A DNA stretch of 64,000 nucleotides from Pohlia nutans (GCA_022496805.1 CM040102.1:17019955-17083954); one strand, 5' to 3'. Counted from the stretch's first letter, positions 12,833 through 26,248 are shown. Notes: generated by a model not told the origin, from the letters alone. Numbers and translations: made by a program.

Positions 12833-13707
12833 CCCCTAAATGTTCTCATCCTTTTTAGATTTGGCAATTTTTCAAAAATGCATTATAAAATGCAAATAAA
12901 AGGGATATTTTCAACTTGATGAATGAATAAAAGTTGTACACTATGAATTTTAGATTCTATCCATACGGTTAGATATGCAATTGCTATCACCAATATTTGT
13001 ATATAAATTTTTGAACTTAAGATTTAGAGCTCTTTTGTAATATGATTACAAATAAGATATTGACAGTCTAATAATGAATTTCTTTGGGATGGGTTGAAAT
13101 GTAATACTCTAAGTGTAGTGATTTTTGGAGATTTTTTGGTTGTTTAATTTTAGTAGTTGACTTTTTCAAGAGCACTTTTAGACTAAAATCTTCAAGATTT
13201 TGGGTGGAACATTGCAACACGAAATGAGGCATACAAATTTCGCAAATCATCCCCTTTCTAATTGGATCACACATGCACGAAGCTAACTTCCCATAAAAGT
13301 TTTAGTAAAAAATCCACACTGCAAAAAGTGCATGATGGATGAGAAATCGGAGTTCAAATCCGTACATCATTAGGAGAAATCTGTAGTCACAAAGGGGCCT
13401 TTGCCTTTGGTACGTGCTGGAAATTTTAGGCAAAACCGTGCACTTTACACGAGGGCACCAATGATGCCACCGTGGTTGCCAGTAGTGCAATTCCGTGGGT
13501 CGCGCCAATCGACGCTGCCAACACTGCAGACACTGCCAGCACTGCGGCTTCCGACGTTGTCAGCGGGCAGCGACCGCACCAATGGGTTTACATAAAAGGG
13601 GTACTTGGGCAGCCGGTTCACCTACCACGGGTTGTCTTACAGGGCCCCTATGGGACCCCATTTTTCTCCTAATGCATATAAAATATGCATGGTTGGGCGG
13701 TTAGGGG
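12833..13707. mobile_element. Family B MITE inserted in a family E MITE and itself carrying an insert
   Basis: TTAA at 12829-12832 and 13708-13711 flank the element. It ends GGGCGGTTAGGGG. Compared with 13896-14467 it has an extra 301 bp at 13371-13671. Confidence 0.9.
13371..13671. mobile_element. 301-bp GC-rich TIR insert inside the family B element
   Basis: Ends TAGGAGAAA and TTTCTCCTA are inverse and a second pair GGGGCC lies just inside. The interior is clearly GC-richer than everything around it (CACTGCAGACACTGCCAGCA-type sequence). Absent from the sister copy 13896-14467. Open frames here are short and lack family features. Confidence 0.8.
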
Positions 13708-13895
13708 TTAAATGATAAGTGCTTCTAAATTCATTAAATATGTATCTAAATGGTTTTCTGAAAGTCTGACGATATGAATAATTACTAGACATCATGCTTC
13801 TCATTTTCTCTTTTGGACCAAAATTCATCAAGGTTGCAGAAGTAACATTTCAAAGCACATCTAGGTTTTGTCCTTACCCCCTATGACAACTTTAA

Positions 13896-14467
13896 CCCCT
13901 AACCGCCCAACCATGCATATTTTGCATGATGTATGGATTTGAACTCCAATTTCTCGTCCATCATGCACTTTTTGCAGTGTGGATTTTTTACTGAAACTTT
14001 TATAGGAAGATAACTTTGTGCATGTGTGATCCGGTTGGAAAGGGGATGATTTGTGAAATTTTTATGCCTCATTCCATGTTGTAGTATTCCACCCGAAATT
14101 TCAAAGATTTTAGTCTAAAAGTACTCTTGAAAAAGTAAACTACTAAACTTAAGCAACCAAAAAGTCTCCAAAAATCACTACACTTAGAGTATTACATTTC
14201 AACTCATCCCAACAAATTTCATTATTAGATAATTGTCAAAATATTATTTGTAATCATATTACAAAAGAGCTCTAAATTTTAAGTTTGAAAACTTATACAC
14301 AAATATTGGTGATAGCAATCGCAAAATCTAACCGTATGGATAGAATTTAAAATTCATAATGTACAACTTTTATTCATTCATCAAGTTGAAAATATCCCTC
14401 TCAGTTGCATTTTATAATGCATCTTTGAAAAACTGCCAAATCTGGAAAGGGTGAAAACATTTAGGAG
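13896..14467. mobile_element. 572-bp family B MITE (inverted), inserted at the end of the family E element
   Basis: TTAA at 13892-13895 and 14468-14471. It begins CCCCTAACCGCCC and ends ACATTTAGGAG. Reverse copy of 12833-13707 without the GC-rich insert. Confidence 0.9.
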
Positions 14468-14559
14468 TTAAGAGGTTAGCGGTACTAATCGTCATCATTT
14501 GAAGCTAGTATTAATCCAACATTTGATCTATTGGTTTATCTGTTGTAAACTTCAAGAAA

Positions 14560-14826
14560 GGAGAATAAATGATAGAGGGAACATCATTACTTTCTTCAAA
14601 TTATAGTAACACTGTGACAACGTGAAGTGATTCTCTTTGAAAAAAGTTCTTGGTGGAGTTTAACTTCGATTGGCATAATTCAAATCGCATTAGAAAATAA
14701 ACTTGATGTAGTATTTTATTTTATTTTTAATTAAATTTTTCAAAAACTTATTTTTTAATATTTTGGGTAGTCCGTTGAAAACAGATAGTGACAAAAAAAA
14801 AATGATATGTTGGGAGCTTATGGGTT
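14560..14826. mobile_element. Partial family E MITE
   Basis: GGGAACATCATTACTTTC through TGGTGGAGTTTAACTTCG and TAGTCCGT match the right half of 48317-48861. Termini are eroded. Confidence 0.65.
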
Positions 14827-16207
14827 AAAATGTAAAAACAAAGAGCATCCAAGAGCATTGGAAAGAATCTTTGAAACTTTACTAGGCATATAAGTTTAGG
14901 ACTTAACAATGTTATATGAACTTGTATATGCCCCCAAAATTCCAAAAGAAAATCATCCGTGATAAAAGGGGACTATAGGCTCCAATTCTAATTTCATATT
15001 TTCATAAATAACCCATAGTAACTAAGCTAGTGTATGTCCAAAATAAAATTTTAAAAAAAGAATTTATTCTCAAAAATTGTTCAATCAATGCATAACATAA
15101 TTGAGGAGTGCATTAGAGCTCCGCCTTTTGAAAACCGGATCAAAAGAGGATCTTCAATTAGATCCACTTTTCTAGCTAATAAGGGATTACCATTTATATT
15201 CGATGAATTGTGAGACTACTCATAACATTTTGTAGCCTTTATGTCCATTGCCTTTCCTTCATGCAATCTCCTCATCACCTTGAGCCTTCACACATTCACT
15301 TAGTTAATGATGAAGTACTATTGGGTGTGGAATATTCACACGATCTACTGAATAGCCAAGGCAGAGATAATACGTGCTACTAAGGCCCACTTTACACACA
15401 TGCTGGGGCTAAATGGAAGGCTGGCCCGATTCAATTCCGCACAAGTTCGGAGTTCGGGTCATGGCAAACTTTGTCCCGATTTCATCAAACTGACCGAAAG
15501 ATTTGGCACCAAATGCGACATAGGATGCCATGTAGGAAAAAGTGCTCCTTTCGGCTTGGCCCTAGTATAAAGCCCTTGGGTCGAATTTGAAAGAATCGAG
15601 GGATACTATTGGTTGAAATCGGTTGGAATTTGAAAAGTTCGGGCTGGCCCTCAATCCGGCCCAAGTATAAAATGGGCCTAAATGTTATGTTGTGTCATTG
15701 CCACATACAGGTAGTTTCTAATTGTAACAAGAATGTGGTCCCATTGGAAAAGGGGACGGCACCCATTGTCATGTGGCAACAGTTTAGAGACGGAGATTCC
15801 AAGTTGACTATTTTAGTTGAAAAACAATATAAAAAACAATATCCTCGAGAACTGAGCAGGTGACTGACACTGGGAAGTCCAATGGGGCCAGCAGCTTCAG
15901 TTCTAAGCCAGTGAATTATCAACTTTGCCACAAAAAGCGCCAGTTCTCAACCACAAGTTTTTTTTGGGGTCAGTACACTACATTCATGGGTGCTGGACTG
16001 CTGGTATTTCATGTGAGTGGCTAATAATAATTATCTCATTAGGTGGCATGCTGAGTCAGGACTATCTTGAATGAAGAGTGAGAGCATCGTCAATGGGGCC
16101 TTTAAATAGGCCCGGTATATCAAAATTATCTTTTATGTAGAAGGAATTAGAAAGTCGAATGACTCAAATTACTGTTAAATTATTGTTATTTTAAAAATTA
16201 AACATAA

Positions 16208-16472
16208 TAGAGTTATTTGTAAAGGCATCCGGTCTTTTGTCCTCCTTTTTTCATGAACCAGAGCTGGTACTAGAGCATTCTGACACCACTCCTCCTCTCG
16301 TTCCCACCCCACTACCCAATTCTTCTCCCTCCCTTCAAATTTTTATGAATAAAAATTTCAACCTATCCAGTGTTCTATTCTGGGTCTACAGTGAGATCAT
16401 GCCGATCCTGTCCTTTTCAAATTACAGGTCAAAAAGAAGGGTTTTGAGGGACTTTACAAATAACTCTAATAG
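16208..16472. mobile_element. ~265-bp TIR element (family U)
   Basis: TAGAGTTATTTGTAAAG at the left and CTTTACAAATAACTCTA at the right. The same ends bound 31147-31500. Confidence 0.75.
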
Positions 16473-16509
16473 ATTCAAGAAAATTTTGATTTGGACATTG
16501 GATGGTTAA

Positions 16510-17056
16510 CTTCTTAGTGACGGATTGACCATTTTATAGTCGCTGTCCTTTTTTTACGGGCTGCATGAGATGGAAAAGACATTTTTATAGAAAATAAAAT
16601 AAAATTTCAAATAAGGAATCAAGTTTACTTTTCAACCTAATTTGAATCATTTCGATCCGAGTTAAACTCCACCGAGGAGAAATTTTCAAAAACAGACACT
16701 TCTACATTATCTAGTGATGGAAAAATTACTATTTGGAGAAAGTAGTGATGTTCTCTCACTTCTCTCCTTTGAAAAATTTGCTCTTTTAACTTTTAGAATA
16801 GAATATTTAGTTTTAACAAATCATAAAAAAATTCATATTCTAAAAATATAATTTTAATATTCATAAATATTTTAAGTTAAATGCTTCTAAATTCATTATG
16901 AGAAGATAATTAGCTATTTTTGACATTGACCTTATGGATAATTACTAAACATCATGCTCCTAATTTTCTCTTTTGGACCAAACTTATTCAAAGTTAAAGA
17001 AGTAATTTTTTACAACACATTTTTGTTTTTCCTTTATCCCCTCTAGCATTTAGGAG
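16510..17056. mobile_element. 547-bp family E MITE with degenerate termini
   Basis: TTAA at 16506-16509 and 17057-17060. It starts CTTCTTAGTGACGG and ends CATTTAGGAG. The body is a reverse copy of 48317-48861. Confidence 0.85.
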
Positions 17057-17059
17057 TTA

Positions 17060-20000
17060 AGATATTTAGTTGATTTTCAAAAAAATTAAAGTCCTCAGTT
17101 CCTATAACATAAAGGTATTGTATTCAAAAAATGTTTCAATAGATTTTGTGAGCAAGGTGGATATTAGAGGTTCATGTCAACAATTTTTGTTTCTTTACAA
17201 TAAACGTGGCCTCTTAAAATGGCAAATTCCCAAGAAATTATTGCAAAGTTAGTTAGTTGATTAAAACAAAGCTTGTGGTGTGGCTGAAATTAATATGCAT
17301 TCAATGTGGTTTGCAAGTAGATTAAATGACATTAGCAAGAATATTCCAAAGAATTTCATAATGATATAAAAGATTTTGAAAAGATTTGAAAAGATTTCAT
17401 TTTACTATACTAAAATGTTTTTTCTATTTTCCTTATTTATCATATTACGTCATTAATGCAAATGCTTTACAACATTAAAACTTTTTTTGGGTGGGGGGTT
17501 TGGGGGGGGGAGGGGGAGGGGGGAGAGAAGAAATGCCCTTGATTGCCATTCTTCTTGCAAGAAACAATGTCTTTCAGTCAACAACTTAAATATTTGTACT
17601 GTGGTAAATTTGTAATAATGCTAACCTAAAGGACCATCGTAAATGATTGTGAATGAAGAGTCTGTCAATTTATTTGGGGTATCCATGCTTCAGGGACATG
17701 AGTAATGAGATCTACCTTTGATGCCTCTCATAAGATTCTTTAACTCTTGCAACGATTAATCCTTTTGCTTCCACTGCATGAAAAATAAAATATTCAAAAC
17801 ATGTTGTGATCCTTGAGGTGGGGTTGTTGTGAACTTCCAACTCTCTACCATCATTCTTTAGGTAAAGAATTATGTGACATATCCAATATTCCAGAATTTA
17901 TTCCTAGGTATAGCTTACAAGGGCTAAAGAACCTTATGCAGATATTCAAGTTTAAGTAGAGGACTGCCATGATCTCTTAATCGAGATTAACTTACTGATT
18001 AGCCTCAAAAGATCAGTACATACACATGCATGTTCCTGTTTTCATCGGAATCTTCCTATCCTGAACATTCTGGACCCAGAAACCAATGCGCGCTCTCTCC
18101 GTCGTGAAATCCGGTTGCGTGGCCATTCATTCATTCACTCACTCACTCACCAGTCAAAACACATTCAACAAATGCTGGAGAACGATTCGATGGCGCTGAT
18201 CAACTCCTTCATTCTCCCTCGCTGGGCTGTGATCGATCGGATCGAGCAAAGCAAGCAAGCGCCACAAACTCGTTTTCTTTTCCAGATATTTGAAAGTATC
18301 GATCACTTCGGAGTCAGAGTAGAATGATCTGCTTACAAGCTCCATCCAGTCAATGTCAGTAACTTAAGACCTAGAAAAGAAAACGAGTTTGTGCAAGTTT
18401 ATTCACCATTGTCAGGTACAAGGAGATTGCACAGTCTGCCAACTGGGTGCTTCCAGTCACTGTCTTCCTAGCTAATTAGCTCCTTGGTGTCTGAGGGGTT
18501 AGTTCACGTCTTGTCTGATGTTGTGGTTCCCAGGATATATATGACGTTCTTCTCATCGGTAAAAGTGTGCGATAATTTACCTTTAGAGTCTGGAAACAGC
18601 GTACTAGAGAGAGTATGTAGTAAGAAAATTAAAGGCGGTACTGATTCCGATGTGTGGAGATCAGATAGAACGCGGATTCCTAGCTTAGTAAGCAAGCAAG
18701 CAAGCCTAGCATGGAGGGACGGTGATAATGGAGCCACGACGGGCGTGGCGCGCGGGGTCCGTCTACCTCCAACCATAAAAGCCTGTTTGTGTTTGTGTTT
18801 GTGCGTGCGTGTGTGTTTTTGTAGGAAATGATCAGTGAAAGAGCTTCTTCAGCTAGCCCAGCTCAACTGCCTGTCTGTCTGTCGGCTTGCTTGTTGCTTG
18901 CTCTTCACGGCGTCGCTGCTCTGTCCTGAAGGGCGATCAAAGTATACTCGATCATTGGACCCAGGTAATTCTTACGTACCGAAGGAACATATATGTAGAC
19001 ATGTTTCTGTTGTACTGAGTAGGTCCTTCAATTTGTTTCTGCCATTGGGGGTACGTCGCCTTAGAAGTATTCGTGGGTGAGAGCAAAGCATAGCGTAGTG
19101 TGTTAGCCCTAAAAGGAGGATTTGGTTCTCCAGTCAGAAAACGGCTTTGACGACATGCATGTGGAAGCTCTTAATTACAGATCTTGGGAGTGAAGATTTG
19201 GCTGCCAATTTTGCAGTTTCCCACAAGATCAGCAACTTTCTGACTCTGAACTTGAAGCATGAGAAGATCATAGCAGGCAGGATCCCAGTGAACTTGTCAA
19301 GATAGTGTTACGTTGCGAATGACGACAAGTAAGAAAAAACGAAAGAAAGAAGATGATTATGCCGTCAAATAGATGTTTGCTTGGCTATCAAAGCTAAGTC
19401 TGTAGTTTCTACCCTCCTGAAGATCAGCAGCTTTGTTTGTTTCTCTCATATACATATTTCTAGTGAAGCATATTAAGAACACTACTGACAAGCATGCATG
19501 CAGGTGAGAAAATATCATACATGGGTCCCAGGGTCTTTCATATGCCACAGAAAATATCTTACATGTAAGTTATGGATCGGCTTGCTTGTCCTGCCATTTG
19601 TCAATGATGTGCTGGAACATGCTGCAAATTTGATGACATTCATTCGCTGTAACCAGAGATAGATTTATTCCCGGGCTCAGGCAAACCACAACGCATGTCC
19701 GGCCTCCACCTGTTCCTACTGTACTCTGTGAAGTATTATTCTTCTTTCTATGCTGTCCACTCATATGTTCGAAATGCCAGATTGATATGTTAGCATCTGC
19801 ACAGTTAATTCTGTTTAGTGTGGTCTGTGATTTAAAATGCCATCAAAATAGTGACATAGAAGAAATGAACTTTTCAAAAAAAAGTTAATAGTGTACCTTG
19901 GGACCACCTCTGAGTTAATATATACTCACTCAATCAACAATTTTGTGGTTAATCACAAAATTGCAAACATGAGATTCAAATCTCAATATATATGATGTTT

Positions 20001-20344
20001 GTATCTTATCCATAAAGAGTTACACGATTGTATGGTTTTTGAATTAGCGCTAAACCTACGAAATAGTGTGTCATGCATTAAATGAAATACATGTTGTACT
20101 TGCTACCCTTAACTTAAGGGTTTCAACAATGATTAAAATATGAAATGAGTATAATGTTGCATGTGTTGAGATCAGAGGAATATGTAACTGTCACTGGATC
20201 TAACTTATGCTTGTGTTTTGCATGATGTGCAGGCCCTGATTGCTCTATATTTGCAGACTGTGTATTTGGATACATCCGGTTTGAGGAGCAATCTGCTGCG
20301 AAAATGAAATGCATGATGAAGATGGATGTCCATCTCCGGCCTGC
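17060..20344. other. Intergenic, no supported gene
   Basis: 18100-19100 is GC-richer, with (TCAC)n at 18133-18152 and a (GTTTGT)/(GTGC) microsatellite at 18783-18820. Frames of up to 115 codons there lack homology, conserved motifs and splice context. Confidence 0.55.
17489..17525 (+). repeat. G-rich tract with several runs of four or more G
   Basis: Runs GGGTGGGGGG, GGGGGGGGG, GGGGG and GGGGGG lie within 37 bases, a potential G-quadruplex. Surroundings are AT-rich. Confidence 0.85.
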
Positions 20345-20627
20345 CTCTTAGATCTACAATGCCACTTCTTGGACTAATTATTTGAACTATAATAATAATT
20401 AATTATATTTACACAAAGAGAAAAAAAACTTCTTGTCCTAGGATGCAAGTGTCCCCTTGTGATGAATGTTGCATGTATCATATAGTTTGCACGTATCCAA
20501 GACATTGACCACAATAGGACACTTGCACCGTATGTCCCTCCTTGGGGCACATAGTTTCTTTTTCCTGTGTTAATTAACATTCAAGTTTTGATAATATATC
20601 TGACAAGCGGCATTGTAGGTCTAAGAG
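20345..20627. mobile_element. 283-bp TIR element (family Q)
   Basis: CTCTTAGATCTACAATGCC at the left and GGCATTGTAGGTCTAAGAG at the right. A shorter relative with the same ends is at 26249-26368. Confidence 0.8.
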
Positions 20628-22187
20628 TTGGTTCGGACATGGAAAAAATGGTGAACCAACTTTAAGTTACCTTCCTCTACGACATTGCAAGGCACGTCGG
20701 ACAAAAGGTTGTCTCATGACAATTGTATAATAGAAAGGTATTGCCTCAATCATTACGATCTTCTTGTATGTATTTAAGGTACAAGCACCTAATAATGACA
20801 CTTTACCTTGAAATCTGTGATCTATGACTCACGTAGAAAAGTGTTCTAAAATGAAGACCGTTCCTAGAATCTGCCACAATTAGGTGATTGTCACAATTAG
20901 GTGCTTCTACCTTATTTGAATTTGTTTGGAAAGGATTAAATTGTTGCACAAATCAGTTCTAGATACTCGGACACCAACTAAAAACTGAAACCAAGTGGAA
21001 CTTCTGGTGGATCAACTTGTTCAAGGTATGTGATTCTGGTAGTACACATAATTGATATTTCAGAACTCAAGGAATTTTGCTTGTACTTACAATTTTACAT
21101 TCATAGGGTATCATCTAGTGTGCAGTTGAAGTAGTTGCATGTTTTATTATTGTTAAATCAAATGGTCAAGAAGGTTAGAATTGTATTTGGCTCCAGAATC
21201 TCACATGTACTTGACAGACGTCTGGGCTGATGTAATTATAATGATGTATGTATGAGTCATTTTCTAACAAGGCATACAATTTTCTCCATCAAGTCTTCAA
21301 TTTGTATTGTTTGTTTAACTACTATAATTGATGTATATAATCAATACTAATTTCATTTTTTTCCTTGATGAATATGAATACTACTTAGTTACCATAATTT
21401 AGTCAAACTTACTGTGTTTTTGAAATTAAAATGATTTTTGGAAGCAAATCAAGCGTAAAAATTATATTGATTACAAATTGAAAGAAACTGTATTAAAAAA
21501 AAAAAAAATTACATAAATTTTTGATTAGAAAGAAAAACATTAACTCTTGGCACTAAACCGACGAAGCACAGTATGAAGTTGGAGGCGTATGCAACGGGGA
21601 AACTCGCAAGATATTAATTAGGGTGCTTACTGTGTTATAGAAAATTTTCAACTTCATTGAAAAAATGAAAAAACATATGACTATGGAAAAGCATGTTGAA
21701 ACTGTGTGAAAATGTTGTCCACTTGTAACTGGCTGTAAATTATTCAATTTTAGGAATTTTTCAAAAATTCAAGATGGAGATTTGGTAAGTTATATTTTGT
21801 TCACTTGGTTTAAATCAAAATTTAAAAAATCACCAAATTATATTTCAACTGTATGCAATCAAATTTTTCTTAATCCTTTTACTCGCCTGCGTCTATGTAA
21901 TGGACGACAAACATATTGTAACTTTTCTCATAACCACATCTTGTACAATTTTTCATCCATCCATAATTTTTGTGCTATTTATATTTTGAAAATGTGAAAA
22001 ATTGATGAAGTTTGACTAGGTAAATGTAGTGTTCACAAACGCTTCGAGGTTGATTATGAGTTTTAACCCATGAGTGAATAGCCTGTCGTCTAGTGACACA
22101 TCTGCTCAAAGAAGGGCAGAGTAGGTTATGGATGCCCTTAGAGTCTTATCATCTGGGCTTGGTTAAATTGAACTGACTGTACTCATG

Positions 22188-22372
22188 ACACCTAAAACCA
22201 CCAACTTCAATATCCCTCTTTCATTTCAAGAAGGAATGTAAGCTTTCATTACATGACTTATGCATCAATTGTTCAAAAGTTAAGTCATGCACCGACAACT
22301 TACATTTCCTCCCTAAAATGAAGGAAGGGTGTAGAAGTTGGTGGTTTTAGGTTTGTTGTGGTTTTAGGTCCT
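22188..22372. mobile_element. ~185-bp MITE (family J) inside a ~40-bp direct duplication
   Basis: CACCTAAAACCACCAACTTC at the left and GTTGGTGGTTTTAGG at the right. Nearly the same interior as 41771-41959. The flanks 22143-22185 and 22384-22422 are direct repeats (GTCTTATCATCTGGGCTTG...). Confidence 0.85.
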
Positions 22373-22871
22373 CCTACCTTGTAGTCTTATCATCTGGGCT
22401 TGCTTGAACTGACTGTACTCACGCTTTCTATCTGTGCCGGGCCGGCGGGCCTGCCTACTTCCCCGCTTGCTCGCTTCGCAGATCAACAATGTCAGTACTA
22501 ACATCGTTGTTGCAGCACGCACCTTCACCGCCGGCATTGCAACTTAGGTCACCATCGAACCATTTCGCGTCGCTCGCTCGCTGCATCCCTGACCACAAAT
22601 ATATATATCATATTGAATCGGCCTTTCAAGCTGAATGATCAGTGACCAAGTTGTAGAGGCCAGAGCGGATGATACGATGCTCCTCGATCATGATGTAACT
22701 TATCACACGAGTTCCGAAGGTACTAAGGTCAGATTAATGTGTTTAGGAAATCTATTATTGCTTTGATATTCGTTTGTGAGGCGCGCATTCGCGTTTCTTT
22801 AGGTCACGCTACAGTAACATTCGGAATGAATGCACGTACGTCGCCGCCCGGCCTCTGACTCTCTCTTTGCT

Positions 22872-22912
22872 TATAAAGAGCGTTTATGGTTATAAAGAGC
22901 GTTTAGAGATAA
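22872..22912 (+). repeat. Tandem TATA-like duplication
   Basis: TTATAAAGAGCGTTTA occurs twice 19 bases apart. It could be a core-promoter TATA box of an unidentified transcript or a retroelement LTR; no coding partner was found. Confidence 0.5.
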
Positions 22913-24168
22913 CGAGTCGTAGGTGAATGATTCGTTGGTGAAAGAGTGATCAGTTCTTGGCCTTATCGAGAGAATTTTTCTGACCAGTTAGAATCATTCT
23001 GTACCTTAGAGCCTTGACGTCCTCAAGAAAGTCGTAACTAAGTACCAGGTGGACGAGAGATATGTTCAAGAGCTAGATTAGGTCAGAACCTGTTCTAGGT
23101 AATCGAGAGAAATTTATTATTCGTCACAGTTTCGATCTGTAGGTCTGGTTGATGCTTGTTGTACTATACAGCGTCCTTAAGTCAGATGCCTATGGTCAAA
23201 TTGTGATCAGTTTATTTCCGATGATAGTAGATATTTCGGTATATCTCTTTGAACCATTCGTTTCCAAAAAATCGAGAGGTGTTTATTTTTTTATTAGAAT
23301 CATTTGCAACGGTTTCTGTATGTCTGGCTGATCTAACCTCTAATTCTAACGTTGACTTGGATTTTGACTTCGAAGACAATTCACGTCCTCTGAATCTGAA
23401 TTAAGTGTGCCGGCAGGAAGAATCGGGTCGGTACAAAGATACTCTGGCCACTTCTGTGAGCGCTAATCTTCGGTCGAAGCCAATTTTAATTGAATCGTTT
23501 TTGTTGACAGCTTCTAAACAGGGCTTAAGGCGTCTTTGCGAGAGGCAGAATCGAAAAACTCGAAGTTGTCGACCTAGAACTCGGTTTTAAACGCTACGTG
23601 GCTTGTTGATATGAGTTGCACGTCAAGCTCGGGGAAGTGCTAAATATGAGAAATAGTAGGTGCAGTTGTCAAAGCCAAGGAGCACAGGTTTTGAAAGAGG
23701 AATACAACACGCTAATTAACTCGGAATATTTTCCAATTACGTACCGGAACTGGCATGGTTGATCAGCGGTTAGGTTAGTAACTTTCGGTGTCGGACACCA
23801 ATATACATCCAGTACCTGCAGAGTGTACGAATACAGGATGTCCGTTTGTTGTCAAAGGCATGTTCTAGTCTAATTCGTGTGTGATATTCCTGCAGACTCC
23901 CGATTTTGGCCGGCAAGACGTTGCACAGGAACCTCGATCTGCGTGGATATACTAGACCTAATTACGGTAGTTCATTCTGTAATAACGGTTGGAAGTTAAT
24001 TTTTCAAAATTTTGCTGCAGGATTATGGTAGAGTTCGCCATTGTGTCAACGTTGGTGTTAATTTCTATGAAATGGGGACTTGCAGACACGCATGGCTCCA
24101 AACGGTTGTTACAGTTTGTCCACAAAAAAAAATTTCCTTTCAAGTGTGTACGTCTTTTACTCTTCCGT

Positions 24169-24220
24169 CGATTTTCTTGAGGATTTTCTCGATTTTCTTG
24201 AGGATTTTCTCGATTTTCTT
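24169..24220 (+). repeat. 21-bp tandem repeat, 2.5 copies
   Basis: Unit CGATTTTCTTGAGGATTTTC(T), perfect copies from 24169. Confidence 0.9.
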
Positions 24221-26248
24221 GGCTCATGCATGATACATGCAAGGTAGAGGATACTATTTTTCACTTAGATAGTATATGTAGGCGTGTGGTTTTTGTGAGA
24301 TGTAACTGTAGCAAAGAGATCTTAGGGTACAAGAGCCAAACCAAAATTTTAATGAATTTCTTATGCAATTCAAAGTGGGAATCTGTAGACCGTAAGAAAT
24401 GAGAGTAAACAACCATGGTTACATTGATCTAAAGGTCTGTATGTTGAGAGGTTGAAAACTGACAGATTGAGAGACAAGTTGAAGTTACGTGTTAGATAAG
24501 GTGACGGAACTGAATGAATTCTTTAGAGCATGCCCAGCAGCATGCAGATACTGCCACCCAACTGTAGGATAGCAGCAGCTTGTCTAGGGTTTGGTCATCA
24601 AGTCACACCAAGATAGTGTTTAGGTGGCCATCATTTGTGCTTGCCTTGGCACATACATGAGTATTGGTGCGTTTGAATTACTCACACTAAACTTGATTAT
24701 TGGTTGGTCAACAGTTGAATTAATGACGGGGAGATGTCATGATTATTGGATTGGGAGAGGTTGGCTTGGTGATCAAACCAAGGTGATGTTGCGTTTGTTC
24801 TTAGCTAGATTGAATTAGTTCCCAAACGGCCCTAAAATTAACTCCCAATTCTTAGTTGTTGGGCATGTTCTCATAACATTCTTTAGCTAGTTCTGAAACA
24901 CACCTTCTTGCCTATGTAGAGATTGAATTGATCAACATATGAACATGGAATTGATGATGTGGAACATGTAGAAACTATTAAAAAAAACAAAAGTTTGTTG
25001 AACTGCTGAGCCATCATTAGGTAGTGATGGCTTTTATTCTAGAAAAGATTACGATTCCTGCAACGATGCTGATTCCCAAGGGTGAACAGTGGAGCTGCTG
25101 AAGAATGTTATCTGGCTTACGTCGATAATTTCACTGAAGTGAACCGAATCTGTTAGAGCTTGTCATGTTGTGGTCAGAACTGAACTTGGATGCCATGTGG
25201 CGTGCATTCAAAGTGCCGCAGCCATGCAACCGGCCTACTAGGGCTTAGGTTCAGTTCCGGTCAAACCGGCCGGCATTACAGGGCGATTGTGTTACTATTT
25301 GGCAGGTTGGGGCAGCACGTGAGCAAGGTGCTCAAGAGGCTCTCATGCAAGCTAAGAAATCCTCTTATCACAATGAATCCTCGACCTAGCCTCTCGTTTC
25401 CGTGCCGGACGTTTCCGAAGAGCCTCACAGACACACAGGCAATTCTTAGACGACTGAGGGCGCCTTCTTCAGGCCGGGCTTGTACTTGGTATACTAACAT
25501 GGCTGGCGTTAGGTTTCTTCGATTCGGCACCAGTTGAATCTCAGGGTTGCTTCTTTCCTGGACGCTGAGCTCACTTATCGTTATGTCGTTCCTTCTCCTT
25601 TCGAGTCAGCCACGGAGGTTTCGCCGCTACCGGTGGACAAACAAAGCAAAGTAAGTGGCGATACTGTAAACACAACAGCTACTTAGCTGCTGTTTAGCTT
25701 TCAGTTGGACCATTTTAACGGAGCAGTCCGTATGTGTGCTGACTGTACTCAGGGAAGTATGTGAATGGCTACATATCCTAGGCCTGGACCGGCAATGCAG
25801 GAACTGAGATTCTGAGCTCATCTGCAATCTATGACCGTACGTACATCTTCTACTTGAAGCCCTAATTGATACATTGAATGTGGTTGTAAATTTGTACTCG
25901 GTCTTTGCCTTTCCTTCATGCACTCTGCTCATCACCTTGGACTCCACCTGTCCAATTAGCTACTGATGCAATCCTGTTGGGTGTGGAATATGCCACACTA
26001 TCTATTAGTGTGGGGGTAAGGCAGAGGCACTGCATGCCACTTAATATTATGGTGTGTTTTGTTTCCTTGTAAGAGAGGAAGGATAGTCTGGGTACTCACG
26101 TATGACAGCCATATTCATTTGCATGTGGGCATGTTTCATTGTGCTTTTGTTTTTATCAATTTTGGTCCTGCCACAGAAGGAACCAGGTATTCTTTGGAGA
26201 TCAAGAGTTATGAACTAGAAGAGCAAAAACAAATCCATTCTTGTACTA

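Larger units (their letters stand above)
12451..13891. mobile_element. Family E MITE, interrupted by a family B element
   Basis: The left part is 12451-12828 (after TTAA 12447-12450) and the right part is 13712-13891. Together they correspond to an intact family E element such as 48317-48861 (inverted). The interruption lies at a TTAA present in the uninterrupted copies (AGTTAAATGCTTC). The left part holds an A-rich tract (12516-12570) of AAAAAAAC-type units. Confidence 0.88.
22423..25900. other. Intergenic, no supported gene; possible decayed retroelement
   Basis: 22430-23950 and 25140-25620 are GC-richer blocks with short frames and no recognisable protein. The TATA-like duplication at 22872 could mark an LTR, but matching ends were not found. 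Confidence 0.45.

Noticed and set aside
18484..19080. 115- and 81-codon frames in the GC-richer 18.5-19.1 kb block
   Set aside because: They run through microsatellites, have overlapping frames on both strands and show no family motif.
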